A stretch of DNA of 52,454 nt from Pseudomonadota bacterium (GCA_028404565.1 JAOOBR010000002.1:89848-142301); one strand, 5' to 3'. Counted from the stretch's first letter, positions 43,788 through 52,454 are shown. Notes: generated by a model not told the origin, from the letters alone. Made by a program: numbers and translations.

Positions 43788-44006
43788 ATGAAAAAGGGGA
43801 GTTTTCTAACAGAGCATCTTCGTGCAATTGATAAGTCATATTTTGAGCATCTAAAAGATGCCTTATATTATGGATTTAGGCTTTTGATAGGTGGTGTAGG
43901 TGCGATATTGCATGCTATTTTTCCATTTATTCTTACTACAATAGCCAGTGATACTATTAATGACCTTCACAAGATGAACATTAATAGACTGAATTCAGAC
44001 GATTAA
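43788..44006 (+). CDS. DUF6356 family small membrane protein
   Basis: The 72-residue protein resembles DUF6356: FLTEHLRAIDKSYFEHLKDALYYGFRLLIGGVGAILHAIFPFILTTIASDTI carries a membrane helix (about 32-57) and the HAIFPF signature. Function is unknown. Members occur in marine alpha- and gammaproteobacteria. It has its own extended -10 and no ribosome site, and its stop abuts that of the convergent phosphotransferase gene. Confidence 0.7.
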   Translation: MKKGSFLTEHLRAIDKSYFEHLKDALYYGFRLLIGGVGAILHAIFPFILTTIASDTINDLHKMNINRLNSDD

Positions 44007-45065
44007 TTAAAAATTTGATTCAACAATAGACCAGGCACCCTTTGATAGAGGGAAAACATTCATACCTCTCTCTTCAGCATGTTTGCTTGCAGCAGTTCCA
44101 TCTCTTACTCTCCCTAAAATACCCTGACAGATTGCAGCGACTTTAAAGAGACTGTAAACCATATAAAACTCCCAGTCTTGGGATAAATCTTTACCAGTTT
44201 GCTCTGAATACATATCTCTATATTGCATCTCATTTGGTATTCCCAAATCTTTCAACTTTGCATGATCATGAAAATTAGGCAGGGTTCTCCATGTTAAACA
44301 GTGATAGCAAAAGTCAGCAATAGGATGTCCAAGTGTTGAGAGCTCCCAATCAAGAACACCGACGACATCAAAATTAGAATAAATCATATTATCCAATCTA
44401 AAGTCACCATGAACGATTGATGTTTCATCATCTTCTGGAATATTTTTAGGTAACCACTCTATGAGTTTATTCATTTCATCGATATTTTCAGTTTCAGAGG
44501 CAAGATATTGTCTTGTCCAAGTATTAACCTGTCGAGCAACATAGTTACCGGACTTACCATAATCCTCAAGACCAACTTCTTTGTAATCAACACTATGAAG
44601 GCTAGCAATAACCTTATTTTTATTTTTATAAATTAATGCTCTTTCCTCTGGAGAGCATTTTGGCAGCATATGATCCCAGTAAACTGTTCCATCAACGTAC
44701 TCCATTAAAAAAAATGGAGTTCCTACAACTGAATCATCCTCACAAAGGCCATAAGTTTTAGGAACAGGCACGTCAGTTTCATATAATGCAGTTATAACCT
44801 TATACTCTCTATCAACTGCATGAGCTTTTGGTAAAAGCTTGCCAGGTGGTTTTCTTCTTAAAACATAAGCATTATTTTCAGTCGAAATTTTATATGTTGG
44901 ATTTGACTGCCCACCCTTAAATTGCTCAATTTTTTCTATATTGCCTGAGTCTTTAACATTATCATTAATCCACTCTTGCAGAAGCTTAGACTCAAATTTT
45001 AGATTTTCAGAAACTTCTTTTGTTCCAGTATAAGTATCATCATTAAGCTGAAACTCTTCTGTCAT
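44007..45065 (-). CDS. Phosphotransferase family protein (APH fold, ACAD10-like)
   Basis: The 352-residue protein has an aminoglycoside-phosphotransferase-type kinase fold: GGQSNPTYKI at about 50-59, YVLRRKPPGKLLPKAHAVDREYKV (ATP lysine), the catalytic loop IVHGDFRLDNMIYS (about 217-230) and VLDWELSTLGHPIADFCYH (about 236-254). Such proteins are found with acyl-CoA dehydrogenases in fatty-acid use and are thought to phosphorylate hydroxyacyl substrates. It overlaps the pteridine-reductase-like gene by 4 bases. Confidence 0.86.
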   Translation of the reverse strand: MTEEFQLNDDTYTGTKEVSENLKFESKLLQEWINDNVKDSGNIEKIEQFKGGQSNPTYKISTENNAYVLRRKPPGKLLPKAHAVDREYKVITALYETDVPVPKTYGLCEDDSVVGTPFFLMEYVDGTVYWDHMLPKCSPEERALIYKNKNKVIASLHSVDYKEVGLEDYGKSGNYVARQVNTWTRQYLASETENIDEMNKLIEWLPKNIPEDDETSIVHGDFRLDNMIYSNFDVVGVLDWELSTLGHPIADFCYHCLTWRTLPNFHDHAKLKDLGIPNEMQYRDMYSEQTGKDLSQDWEFYMVYSLFKVAAICQGILGRVRDGTAASKHAEERGMNVFPLSKGAWSIVESNF

Positions 45066-45790
45066 AATAACGATCTGCCGCCATCTACGTTAATAGCTTG
45101 ACCAGTAATATATTCAGAATCTACAAGAAACTTTACAGTTCCAGCAATATCTTTTTCAGTTCCCAGTCTTCCTAGAGGGATCGCAGAAAGTATTTTATTT
45201 TTTACTTCTTCGCTCCACGAAGATCCAGGCGGCTCTAGGATTGCACCAGGAGCAACAGCATTTACTCTTATATCAGGAGCTAGCTCTCTTGCTAAGACCT
45301 TTGTCGCTGCTAAAAGACCTCCTTTTGCAGCTGTATAGATTGAAAACTTTGCCAAACCTCTACCAACGTTCATATCGGTCATATTAATAATTACGCCTTT
45401 TGATTCTTTTAGCAGATCAATTAATCCATTTATTAGAAAGAGGGGACCTTTAAGGTTACTGCCAATAAGTTGATCCCAGTCTTTGAGGGTTAGCTCTCCA
45501 ATAGGAGTTGGATAAAAAGAGGAAGCATTGTTTACAATTGCATCCAGTGACCCAAAACAGCTTTTTACCTCATCAATCATTCTTTCAACATGATCATCTT
45601 TATCAAGGTTAGCCTGAACAACTTTTGCTGATGATTCAAAGTTTTCCTCAATCTCTTTCGCTAAAGCTTCAGCTTTTTCAGTAGAACTATTGCAGTGAAT
45701 TATTATATTCCAACCATCTTTAGCAAAAGTTAATGCAATTTCTCTTCCAATTCTTACTGCTGCACCTGTTACTAAGATTGTTTTTTTCAT
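45062..45790 (-). CDS. Pteridine reductase-like short-chain dehydrogenase
   Basis: The 242-residue SDR has the cofactor motif VTGAAVRIGREIALTF (TGxxxRIG at about 7-14 is the pteridine reductase pattern), the catalytic YTAAKGG (Y and K) and NAVAPGAILEP. It probably reduces dihydro- or oxidised pterins (FolM/PTR1 type) for folate or tetrahydromonapterin. The convergent folB-folK pair is within 1.3 kb, and thyA-type folate genes are also present in the window. It is placed between cca and the phosphotransferase with 4-base overlaps on both sides. Confidence 0.84.
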   Translation of the reverse strand: MKKTILVTGAAVRIGREIALTFAKDGWNIIIHCNSSTEKAEALAKEIEENFESSAKVVQANLDKDDHVERMIDEVKSCFGSLDAIVNNASSFYPTPIGELTLKDWDQLIGSNLKGPLFLINGLIDLLKESKGVIINMTDMNVGRGLAKFSIYTAAKGGLLAATKVLARELAPDIRVNAVAPGAILEPPGSSWSEEVKNKILSAIPLGRLGTEKDIAGTVKFLVDSEYITGQAINVDGGRSLL

Positions 45791-46806
45791 TTAGATTCCT
45801 TTATTGATTCTATATAGAGATTCTTTTTCATTTTCATCATATCTTCCTTAGGGGCTTCACCTAAAATAGAAAAATCTTTAGATAGGATATTATCTTTCAA
45901 TTTTATTAAATAATCTCTTTTGTTCTCAAAAAATTTGAGTTTTATTATTTCTTCGACTTCTTTTTGATTTCTATGAAAATTTATTTTTTCTAACTTATCG
46001 ATAAGATTTTCCTGATTACCTTCAATATCAACAGCAGCAAGCTGAAAAGATAAATTTGTAAGCTCAATAAATTCTCTAGGAAGCTCTAGAGATTCGTGTA
46101 GCGAAAAATTGTTTTGAAGTTCTAGTTCTATCCATTTTAATTGGGGTGAATTACTCTCATCTACATCAAATGAGCTTATTTTAGAAAACCATGGATCAGT
46201 TAAGCCTAATGAAACAAGAGATGAAAAAAAGTTCGCAGACCTTGGTGAAGATAATGCAGTTCTTAGTTCCATCCAAATTCTGTCAGCAGATAAATAATTT
46301 AATTCATCTGATTTACCGATACTTCTAATACTTTCCTCAGTGGTCTTGTCCAGAGCAAAATCAGCCAAATGAGGATATGTTTTAAACTTTGCATATCTTA
46401 TTGATCGAAGGGGATCCTCAGAAAAAGATTCTGAGGTTTGTCTGAAAATCTTATCTTTTAAATCTTCAAGACCACCATGTGGGTCAATTAGGCTTCCATT
46501 TTCATCTTTTGCTATAGAATTAATAGTGAAGTCGCGTCTCTTAAGATCTTCTTCAAGAGTCACTGTTTCATCGTAGTAAAATGTAAAACCTTTATAACCC
46601 TTTCCCGACTTTTTTTCAGTTCTTGCAAGAGCATATTCTTCATTGGATTCAGGATGCAGAAATACAGGGAAATCTTTTCCGATAGGTTTAAAACCCTTGG
46701 CAATCATTTTCTCTGGTGATGACCCAACTACAACCCAATCCTTATCATTAGCTTCTACGCCTAGAATCTCGTCTCTAACGGATCCACCAACCTGAAATAT
46801 TTTCAT
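45787..46806 (-). CDS. cca: tRNA CCA nucleotidyltransferase, no HD domain
   Basis: The 339-residue enzyme adds or repairs the CCA end of tRNAs. Features are FQVGGSVRDEILG, NDKDWVVVGSSPEKM, RRDFTINSIA, DPHGGLEDLKDK and EDPLRSIRYAKF, the class II pattern. It lacks the C-terminal HD phosphohydrolase part found in the 412-residue E. coli protein, so extra phosphatase activities are not expected. The last 100 residues are divergent and lysine/glutamate-rich. It overlaps the genes on both sides by 4 bases. Confidence 0.94.
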   Translation of the reverse strand: MKIFQVGGSVRDEILGVEANDKDWVVVGSSPEKMIAKGFKPIGKDFPVFLHPESNEEYALARTEKKSGKGYKGFTFYYDETVTLEEDLKRRDFTINSIAKDENGSLIDPHGGLEDLKDKIFRQTSESFSEDPLRSIRYAKFKTYPHLADFALDKTTEESIRSIGKSDELNYLSADRIWMELRTALSSPRSANFFSSLVSLGLTDPWFSKISSFDVDESNSPQLKWIELELQNNFSLHESLELPREFIELTNLSFQLAAVDIEGNQENLIDKLEKINFHRNQKEVEEIIKLKFFENKRDYLIKLKDNILSKDFSILGEAPKEDMMKMKKNLYIESIKESK

Positions 46807-47600
46807 AATGACTTTATTTTAAAGATTTTTCTGTCATTAATCCTTATCGCTTTTAAATGTCCACCCCAAACACAACCAGCATCAAGACCGATTACATTTC
46901 TTTTATTTGTCTTGCCTTTCAAAGCTGCCCAATGGCCAAATAGCTGATAGCTATCTTTTTCATTTTTTATAAACTTGAACCAAGCTTTATATTTACTATT
47001 TCTTGAAGAGACCTTAGTTTTAAGATCAACCTGACCTTCTTGGGTTATAAGCCGCATTCTTGTGAAGTAATTAATTATTACTCTAATTCTGCTAAAACCT
47101 CTCAAGCTTTCTGACCATATATCAGGATGATCTCCCCACATATTTCTAAAAACACCACCAGGATTTTTTTTCATCGCTTTTAAATATTCCTCATTAAGTC
47201 TTCGAGCATCCCCTAAATCCCAAATATGAGGAATTCCAGCATGTGAAATAATAAATTTCTCATTTTTATTATTTTTTCTTTCAAGCATTAGAGGTTTTTC
47301 GATTAGCCAGCTAAAAAACTTCTTTTTATTCTTAGATTCAAGGATAGGGGCTAGCTGATAATTTTTTTTATTTTGATGAATAAGATAAAGAAGATAAATA
47401 TCATGATTTCCAAGCACAACCTCAATTGACTTTTTGTTTTCAAGACAGAATTCAAGCACCTCCAGAGATTTGGGGCCTCTATTTATAAGATCACCTGCAA
47501 AAATTAATTCATCATTTCTTGGATCAAAATTTATTTTGTCCAGAAGAAGCATTAACTCATCGAAACATCCCTGAACATCACCAATGACATAGCTAGGCAT
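46803..47600 (-). CDS. apaH: Symmetrical diadenosine tetraphosphatase
   Basis: The 265-residue metallophosphatase splits Ap4A to two ADP and can decap Np4-RNA. Metal motifs are seen: YVIGDVQGCFDELM (4-17), FAGDLINRGPKS and VLGNHDIYLLYL (about 62-73), and GLDAGCVWGGHL at the end. In E. coli apaG precedes it; here rsmA does directly with an 8-base overlap, so apaG is absent from the operon. Confidence 0.96.
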   Translation of the reverse strand: MPSYVIGDVQGCFDELMLLLDKINFDPRNDELIFAGDLINRGPKSLEVLEFCLENKKSIEVVLGNHDIYLLYLIHQNKKNYQLAPILESKNKKKFFSWLIEKPLMLERKNNKNEKFIISHAGIPHIWDLGDARRLNEEYLKAMKKNPGGVFRNMWGDHPDIWSESLRGFSRIRVIINYFTRMRLITQEGQVDLKTKVSSRNSKYKAWFKFIKNEKDSYQLFGHWAALKGKTNKRNVIGLDAGCVWGGHLKAIRINDRKIFKIKSL

Positions 47601-48339
47601 TTTTGTAAATCTCTAGAAAATCTTCAAGGCTAAGCTGCTCAGCTCGTAAATTTTTGTCAAATTTCAACTTTTCCCAATTTATATTATGTTTTTTTAAATT
47701 ATTGAATATGGTCTTTCTTTTAGACTGGAAAGATAAATCTATAATTTGAAATAGTTTCTTTATTTCAAAAGCCTCGCTATTTATTGGCTTGAACCTTACC
47801 AAAGAAGAATCAACTTTAGGTTTGATATCAAAAGCTTCAGGAGATATGTCCATCAATATCTCAGTTTCATAAAAAAAAGCTACTTTCACAGCAAATTTAT
47901 TCCAACTTTTACTTCCTGGACTTGAGGTAAGAACTTCGGCCATTTCTTTTTGGACCATAAAGTGCATATCAGAAATTTTCTTATTCAGTTCTAAAAATCT
48001 AAGTATTATTTGAGACGCTATGTTATAGGGGAGGTTACCGACGATCCTATCATTATTCTTTATAAAACTAAGATCAATTTTTAGAACATCCTCTTCGAAT
48101 ATCTCAATTTCATTTCCAAGAGATTTCTTTAAATAAGCTACGTTTTCTCTATCAATTTCTACAAGAGTAAGATTTTTAGAATTATTTTTTATACCTTCCG
48201 TTATTGCTCCTTGACCAGGACCAATCTCGATGAAGCTATCTTCCTTTCCAGGATTAATTTTATCTACTACTTGGTAAATAACAGACTTATCTCTTAAGTA
48301 ATTTTGCCCAAAGCGCCTTCGGGATGATCTATCAATCAT
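47593..48339 (-). CDS. rsmA: 16S rRNA dimethyladenosine transferase
   Basis: The 248-residue protein dimethylates two adenosines near the 3' end of 16S rRNA. It has RRRFGQNYLRD, the SAM motif FIEIGPGQGAITEGI (about 37-51) and the catalytic NLPYNIASQI (about 99-108), then KVDSSLVRFKP. It is a little shorter than the E. coli KsgA (273), mainly at the C-terminal helical part. It sits between pdxA and apaH as usual, sharing one base with pdxA. Confidence 0.97.
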   Translation of the reverse strand: MIDRSSRRRFGQNYLRDKSVIYQVVDKINPGKEDSFIEIGPGQGAITEGIKNNSKNLTLVEIDRENVAYLKKSLGNEIEIFEEDVLKIDLSFIKNNDRIVGNLPYNIASQIILRFLELNKKISDMHFMVQKEMAEVLTSSPGSKSWNKFAVKVAFFYETEILMDISPEAFDIKPKVDSSLVRFKPINSEAFEIKKLFQIIDLSFQSKRKTIFNNLKKHNINWEKLKFDKNLRAEQLSLEDFLEIYKNA

Positions 48340-49307
48340 TAGATTAGGTTATCAGCTGCATAGAAAGCATTCTTCAAAGAGGAATTATTCGCAATACCCT
48401 TTCCAGCAATGTCTAAGGCAACCCCATGATCAACTGAAGTTCTTACAATTGGCACACCTAAAGTGATATTAATTGAATCTCCAAAACTTAAAGCTTTTAG
48501 CACTGGAAGTCCTTGGTCATGATACATAGCAAAATATGCATCAGTTTCATCAAGAAGATTCTTATTGAATGCTGTATCTGCTGATAGGGGCATAGATACA
48601 TCAACATTAGAAGCAATTAATTCTTTTACAGCAGGTATTATTATTTCAATTTCTTCCTTTCCTAATTTTCCTCCTTCTCCTGCATGTGGATTAAGCCCTA
48701 GAAGTGAAATCTTAGGCTTTTCAATATTGAACTTTGATTTCAGCTCTTGATTTAAAATCTTTACTTTATTAATTATTAGATCTGTCGTAACCGATTCTGA
48801 AACCTTATTTAATGGCATATGTGTTGTTGCTAAAGCTACCTTTAATCTTTCTGAAGCCAGCAGCATCAGCACATCATCACTGTTAGTCTTTTCCATTATT
48901 CTCTCAGTGTGACCAGAGAAGGAATATCCTCCTTCAACAATATTCTCTTTACTTATTGGCCCAGTCACTAACCCTAAACCTTTGCTTTTCATACACGCGT
49001 CAATTCCAAAATCAAGATTCTTTATTACATACTCAGAGTTAATAGAATTAAGCCTGCCGCTTGAGATGTCTGGACACTTCATAATCTCAAGACACCCAAC
49101 TTTTTCATTTACATCATTGATATCAGTAAAAGTGCTTATTTCGAAGCTATATCCCAATTCTTTTGCTCTTGAAGCAAAAAGTTTTTGGTCGCCTATACAA
49201 ACAACATTTGCTTTTATAAATCTAAAGAAATCTTCATTTAGAAGGCTTAAAAATAGGTCTGGTCCAATGCCTGCTGGGTCACCGGGAGAATAAATAATAG
49301 TTTTCAA
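48339..49307 (-). CDS. pdxA: 4-Hydroxythreonine-4-phosphate dehydrogenase
   Basis: The 322-residue NAD enzyme works in pyridoxal phosphate synthesis. It opens with IIYSPGDPAGIGPDLFLSLL, and carries the metal-binding FSGHTERIM, LLGLNPHAGEGG and YHDQGLPVLKALSF, followed by RTSVDHGVALDIAG. Length is typical. It overlaps surA (4 bases) and rsmA (1 base). Confidence 0.97.
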   Translation of the reverse strand: MKTIIYSPGDPAGIGPDLFLSLLNEDFFRFIKANVVCIGDQKLFASRAKELGYSFEISTFTDINDVNEKVGCLEIMKCPDISSGRLNSINSEYVIKNLDFGIDACMKSKGLGLVTGPISKENIVEGGYSFSGHTERIMEKTNSDDVLMLLASERLKVALATTHMPLNKVSESVTTDLIINKVKILNQELKSKFNIEKPKISLLGLNPHAGEGGKLGKEEIEIIIPAVKELIASNVDVSMPLSADTAFNKNLLDETDAYFAMYHDQGLPVLKALSFGDSINITLGVPIVRTSVDHGVALDIAGKGIANNSSLKNAFYAADNLI

Positions 49308-50548
49308 TCTAGATCTTTAAACTCAACAAAAGCCTCTGCTCTCATTGATCTGAGAGTGTTTTCGAGCTCTTCATCGTATTTTCTTGAAAAGAGAACTGAG
49401 TATGCGCGTTCTTCAATTTGATAGTCTGTTACATCTTCAACTCTTTTGCCTGTAACCTCGAGGAAATGAAACCCATATTGCGATTCAAAAACCTCTGAGA
49501 CTTCATTGACTTCAGAGTTCAACATAACATTCTCAAATTCACTCACAGTAGCACCTTTTGGTAGCCATTCAAGATTTCCACCATTTGAACCAGAGCCAGG
49601 ATCTTCAGAATATTCTTCAGCAATCAATGCAAAGTCCTCACCTGCAAGAACACGCTCCCTTAAAACTTCTGCTTCTGCCTTTGTGGCATCTACATCTCTA
49701 ATAGCGGAGGGTATTAATAAAACATGTCTTGTTTCCCACTGCTCTTCAAACTTTACAAGCGGGCCTCTCTTTTCTTCAAGTTTAAGTAGGTGGAACCCAG
49801 ATCCTGTTTTAATTGGTTCTGAAACGAACCCAAGTGACTGGTCCCTTATTGCATCAGCAAAAACTGAAGGCATTTCATTAATTTTTCTCCATGGCATTAA
49901 GCCGCCCTGTGATTTATTTTGATTTATTGATTTCTCTTCAACAATAGCTTCAAAATCTTCTCCCTCTTCAAGCCTTAAAAGGATAGTCTCAGCAGCTTCA
50001 AGAGAACTAACTTGTATTTGTCTTACAAGCAATTCAGGTGTTAGTTGAGCAATTGCTTCCTCTGTAGCTAAAAAGCCCTCAATTTCCTGTGCAGTTATAT
50101 TAATAGAGCCACTAACAATTCCCCTTTGAACTCTTTGTATTATCATATCTCTTCTTATTTCTTCTCTTAATTTTTCATAGCTTTGGCCTGAGGCCTCATA
50201 ATCTTTTATAAATTGCTCAAGATTTACACCATTATTTGCTGCAATTTGAATGAATGTTTGGTTGAGTTCGCCATCACTTATTCTTATTCCAAATTCTTGA
50301 CCTCTTTGAAGTTGAAGCTCTTGAATAATAAGTTGTTCTTGGATTTCATCAAGCAGAGCTTCAGTAGGAGGAAGCTGCATACCTTGTTCTATGGATCTCA
50401 ATTTTGTAGTTTGAAGTAGGTCTCTAATTTGAGATTCCATCACCACTCCTTCATCAACAATAATTGCAACTCGATCGAGCACCTCAATTTTTGCAAACGA
50501 AAAAGAAGACATAAGGATTGTGATTTGTATAAGTAATAATTTTTTCAT
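49304..50548 (-). CDS. surA: Periplasmic chaperone/PPIase SurA
   Basis: The 414-residue protein has a signal peptide (about 1-19, LLLIQITILMSSFSFA), the SurA N-terminal domain (LDRVAIIVDEGVVMESQIRDLL) and two parvulin-type PPIase domains around residues 165-265 (ELLVRQIQVSS...GGLMPWRKINEMP) and 275-375 (ETRHVLLIPSAI...DPGSGSNGGNLEWLPKGATV), with a C-terminal helix. It escorts outer-membrane beta-barrel proteins such as LptD, encoded just upstream, to the BAM machine. The base between the lptD stop and its start is nil (abutting). Confidence 0.96.
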   Translation of the reverse strand: MKKLLLIQITILMSSFSFAKIEVLDRVAIIVDEGVVMESQIRDLLQTTKLRSIEQGMQLPPTEALLDEIQEQLIIQELQLQRGQEFGIRISDGELNQTFIQIAANNGVNLEQFIKDYEASGQSYEKLREEIRRDMIIQRVQRGIVSGSINITAQEIEGFLATEEAIAQLTPELLVRQIQVSSLEAAETILLRLEEGEDFEAIVEEKSINQNKSQGGLMPWRKINEMPSVFADAIRDQSLGFVSEPIKTGSGFHLLKLEEKRGPLVKFEEQWETRHVLLIPSAIRDVDATKAEAEVLRERVLAGEDFALIAEEYSEDPGSGSNGGNLEWLPKGATVSEFENVMLNSEVNEVSEVFESQYGFHFLEVTGKRVEDVTDYQIEERAYSVLFSRKYDEELENTLRSMRAEAFVEFKDLD

Positions 50549-52454
50549 TTAGTTAAGAATTGAGTTTTGTATATATCTCTTAAAACCTCTATTTGTGCTA
50601 TTAAACCCCTTCAATTGAAAAGAGATATTAATACGACTTTTATTTTCTGTTTCTATTATATTGTCCCATAGCTCATTTAAAAACATATTATTTGAAATAT
50701 TAATATCATTGAATCGAATTAACGTCCTCTTTGATGCTGTTAAAGATGCAGCAAAACAACAGTTTTCATAGCCCAGACCCAGCCTTGCTTCAATAAATTT
50801 ATCAGTTTCATTATCTCGTTGACCCAATGCAAATATTGAATAACCACTTTCTAATGGAACATCTAAAAAGAATTCGGTTAAGTCCAGATTATCTTGCAGG
50901 GATGAGTTTATTCTCCTATATTTTTGACCAATTCCAATATTGATTTTCTGATTTGAATAAAGTACCTCTAATCCAAAATTGTTTATTTTTGATTGTTCAT
51001 CTGAATAGTTCACATATGAATTAAATTTTATTTCTTTTGAAGGATTCCATGCAAAAGACGAGGCAATTGGACCAGCATCATCTTTTATTTCAAATGGATT
51101 GTTTAGGTAAACCTCTCTGTCTTTGAAGTAAAACTTCTTTTTGATTGTAAAGTTTATTTTCTCAAGACTATCCTCAAACCTTGAGAAATTTAACCCGATG
51201 GCATGAAACTTCTCATCTGCGATTCGATCATAACCAGAGAATTGCTTATTCATATAAGTATTAACTCCCTGAGGTATCAAAGCTGAATCAAAAATAGGAT
51301 TATCAGACTGATCCTCTGTCTTAGCATATCCAAATGTATATATTGGTGTTAAGAATGAAACCCCATCACCAGAAGTTTTGAAGAGATCTTTGGAGATTCT
51401 TATATGAATATTTGGAACATTTATATCGTTAGCGGTATTTTCGTTATTTTTAAGATCATAGCTAATTGACTTTATTCCAATCGAGGCCTCCATATCAAAG
51501 TTTTTGTATCTGCTTTCAGTCTTTAATGTGTTATTCATGAAAATTCTTGAGCCTTCAGGCGGGCTCTCAACAAGCAGCAAGTATTTTCCTTCATGGACTT
51601 GATATCCAATATAGTCATGAAGAGTCCCAGCAGAAAACTCTGCAAATTTAAGAGATGATTTAAATTTAAGACTCCCGAGATCATTTTTATATTCAATATC
51701 AATAAAAGGTTTTTTGACATAGCCATTTGTGAGTATTGGATTTGATGATTCAAAACCCATCGATCCTAACTCATAAGATAGTTTTTTAAAGTTTCCTTGA
51801 ATAGAGATAGATTGTTCAAAATATTCTTCCCTTTGGAAATTTAAATTAACTGATTCACCTGGAACATCTCTAAAAAAATGAAAATCTGAAAAATCCGCCC
51901 AGTTAACATTTAATATTCCTAATTGAAGATCTGAAGAACTTTTAATTTCATATCCCCACCTTTGGTCTCCAATATTTTTATGGTTTGGATATCTTTTATC
52001 AAACTCTTTATCACTGCTTAAATAAATAAGATTAGCCCTTAAATTATTCTTATCTTTTTCTGAGTTAAGCTGTAACTCAAATCCATTTCCGCGTTTTGCA
52101 ATTGCTCTAGGACCAAAAATGAGATCAGAGTTATCAGATAATATTTTTTTATATGGCAATGTAAAATCAAAGCCATCGGAGGAATACGATATAGATGGAT
52201 CGAGGAATCTTGAGTGCCTTTTAGGATTATTTTCTAAATCTTCAGATAAGTAGATAGGCAGATATGGAAATCTAAAAACGGTTTTATTAAAGATTTCTAA
52301 TCTTATTTTTTTTGCAGAACCCTTTCCAAGCTCATCATTAATTTCTATTTGTTCTGCCTTTAATGCCCATCCTGAGGAGGTATCAACACATGATGATAAA
52401 GACGCATTCGTGAAAGTTACAGAATCATTAGCTCCTTCCGCAAAATCAAAGTTA
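50549..52454 (-). CDS. lptD: LPS-assembly outer-membrane protein LptD (C-terminal part)
   Basis: The frame runs through the right edge of the window, so the first part is missing; about 635 residues are visible, and no start codon should be assigned inside. The visible start has a cysteine-Trp unit (SSCVDTSSGWALKAEQIEIND) and KTVFRFPYLPIYLSEDLENNPKRHSRFL, as in the LptD periplasmic domain, and then a long beta-strand region. A Cys-Cys pair near the end (GYENCCFAAS) fits the inter-domain disulfides needed for activity. With LptE it inserts lipopolysaccharide in the outer leaflet. Gene order lptD-surA-pdxA-rsmA-apaH is conserved. Confidence 0.93.
   Translation of the reverse strand, partial: NFDFAEGANDSVTFTNASLSSCVDTSSGWALKAEQIEINDELGKGSAKKIRLEIFNKTVFRFPYLPIYLSEDLENNPKRHSRFLDPSISYSSDGFDFTLPYKKILSDNSDLIFGPRAIAKRGNGFELQLNSEKDKNNLRANLIYLSSDKEFDKRYPNHKNIGDQRWGYEIKSSSDLQLGILNVNWADFSDFHFFRDVPGESVNLNFQREEYFEQSISIQGNFKKLSYELGSMGFESSNPILTNGYVKKPFIDIEYKNDLGSLKFKSSLKFAEFSAGTLHDYIGYQVHEGKYLLLVESPPEGSRIFMNNTLKTESRYKNFDMEASIGIKSISYDLKNNENTANDINVPNIHIRISKDLFKTSGDGVSFLTPIYTFGYAKTEDQSDNPIFDSALIPQGVNTYMNKQFSGYDRIADEKFHAIGLNFSRFEDSLEKINFTIKKKFYFKDREVYLNNPFEIKDDAGPIASSFAWNPSKEIKFNSYVNYSDEQSKINNFGLEVLYSNQKINIGIGQKYRRINSSLQDNLDLTEFFLDVPLESGYSIFALGQRDNETDKFIEARLGLGYENCCFAASLTASKRTLIRFNDINISNNMFLNELWDNIIETENKSRINISFQLKGFNSTNRGFKRYIQNSILN

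Noticed and set aside
50549..52159. Separate 536-residue protein starting at 52159
   Set aside because: The codon is TTG inside the lptD frame, which continues upstream to the window edge with LptD-like sequence.

Overview
This window is a chromosomal segment from a very AT-rich, gene-dense gammaproteobacterium, most like the streamlined marine surface lineages (SAR86-like; this is an inference from gene content and layout, not a placement). Gammaproteobacterial gene orders are present: lptD-surA-pdxA-rsmA-apaH, gmk-rpoZ-spoT-ridA, rph-pyrE, mutY-yggX, ubiC-ubiA, tsaD/rpsU/yqeY and yqiA-yqiB. Genes overlap or nearly abut almost everywhere, stop codons of convergent genes touch, and only one stretch above 300 bases (27268-27619) has no protein gene. 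I saw no insertion sequences, phage genes, CRISPR arrays or rRNA.

Layout. 1-1678: end of a TonB gene and a secreted TPR protein. 1681-4607 (minus): thyA, lgt, a TauE/SafE exporter, rppH. 4606-5277: a HAD phosphatase whose start codon interlocks with that of rppH. 5274-12156 (minus): rmuC, a ferric-type ABC permease and the glycine cleavage genes gcvT-gcvH-gcvP. 12189-18623 (plus): an AspT-type aminotransferase, then a membrane-lipid cluster (YbjQ, a small membrane protein, a COG2907 flavoprotein that probably starts at CTG, a DUF1365 protein and two cyclopropane-synthase-like methyltransferases), then a ferritin-like gene behind a good Fur box. 18662-23775: an accessory stretch of secreted or poorly known proteins, a FAD monooxygenase and a saccharopine-dehydrogenase-like gene. 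23804-29949: tRNA-Phe, yggX, mutY, gpmA, a rhodanese, a eukaryotic-type (GSII) glutamine synthetase preceded by two tandem glutamine riboswitches, yqiA/yqiB and ubiA/ubiC. 30022-38848 (plus): rubredoxin, a dicarboxylate/glutamate symporter, a K+-dependent-type membrane pyrophosphatase, yicC, gmk, rpoZ, spoT, ridA, pyrB. 38849-41991 (minus): a DUF2244 protein, ribE, pyrE, rph, yqeY, rpsU. 42043-44006 (plus): tsaD, folB, folK, a DUF6356 protein. 44007-52454 (minus): a phosphotransferase, pteridine reductase, cca, apaH, rsmA, pdxA, surA and the C-terminal part of lptD.

How it works together. Most of the window is housekeeping: pyrimidine, folate, ubiquinone and riboflavin synthesis, one-carbon metabolism (thyA with glycine cleavage), the stringent response, tRNA and rRNA maturation and outer-membrane assembly. 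The two parts most worth a closer look are the nitrogen switch at 27267-27552 (predicted promoter, palindromes, two glutamine aptamers and a hairpin reaching the ribosome binding site, all ahead of a GSII gene) and the lipid-modification operon at 13441-18106. In that operon one of the paired CFA-like enzymes has lost two of the residues that hold the catalytic bicarbonate, which suggests a product other than an ordinary cyclopropane ring.
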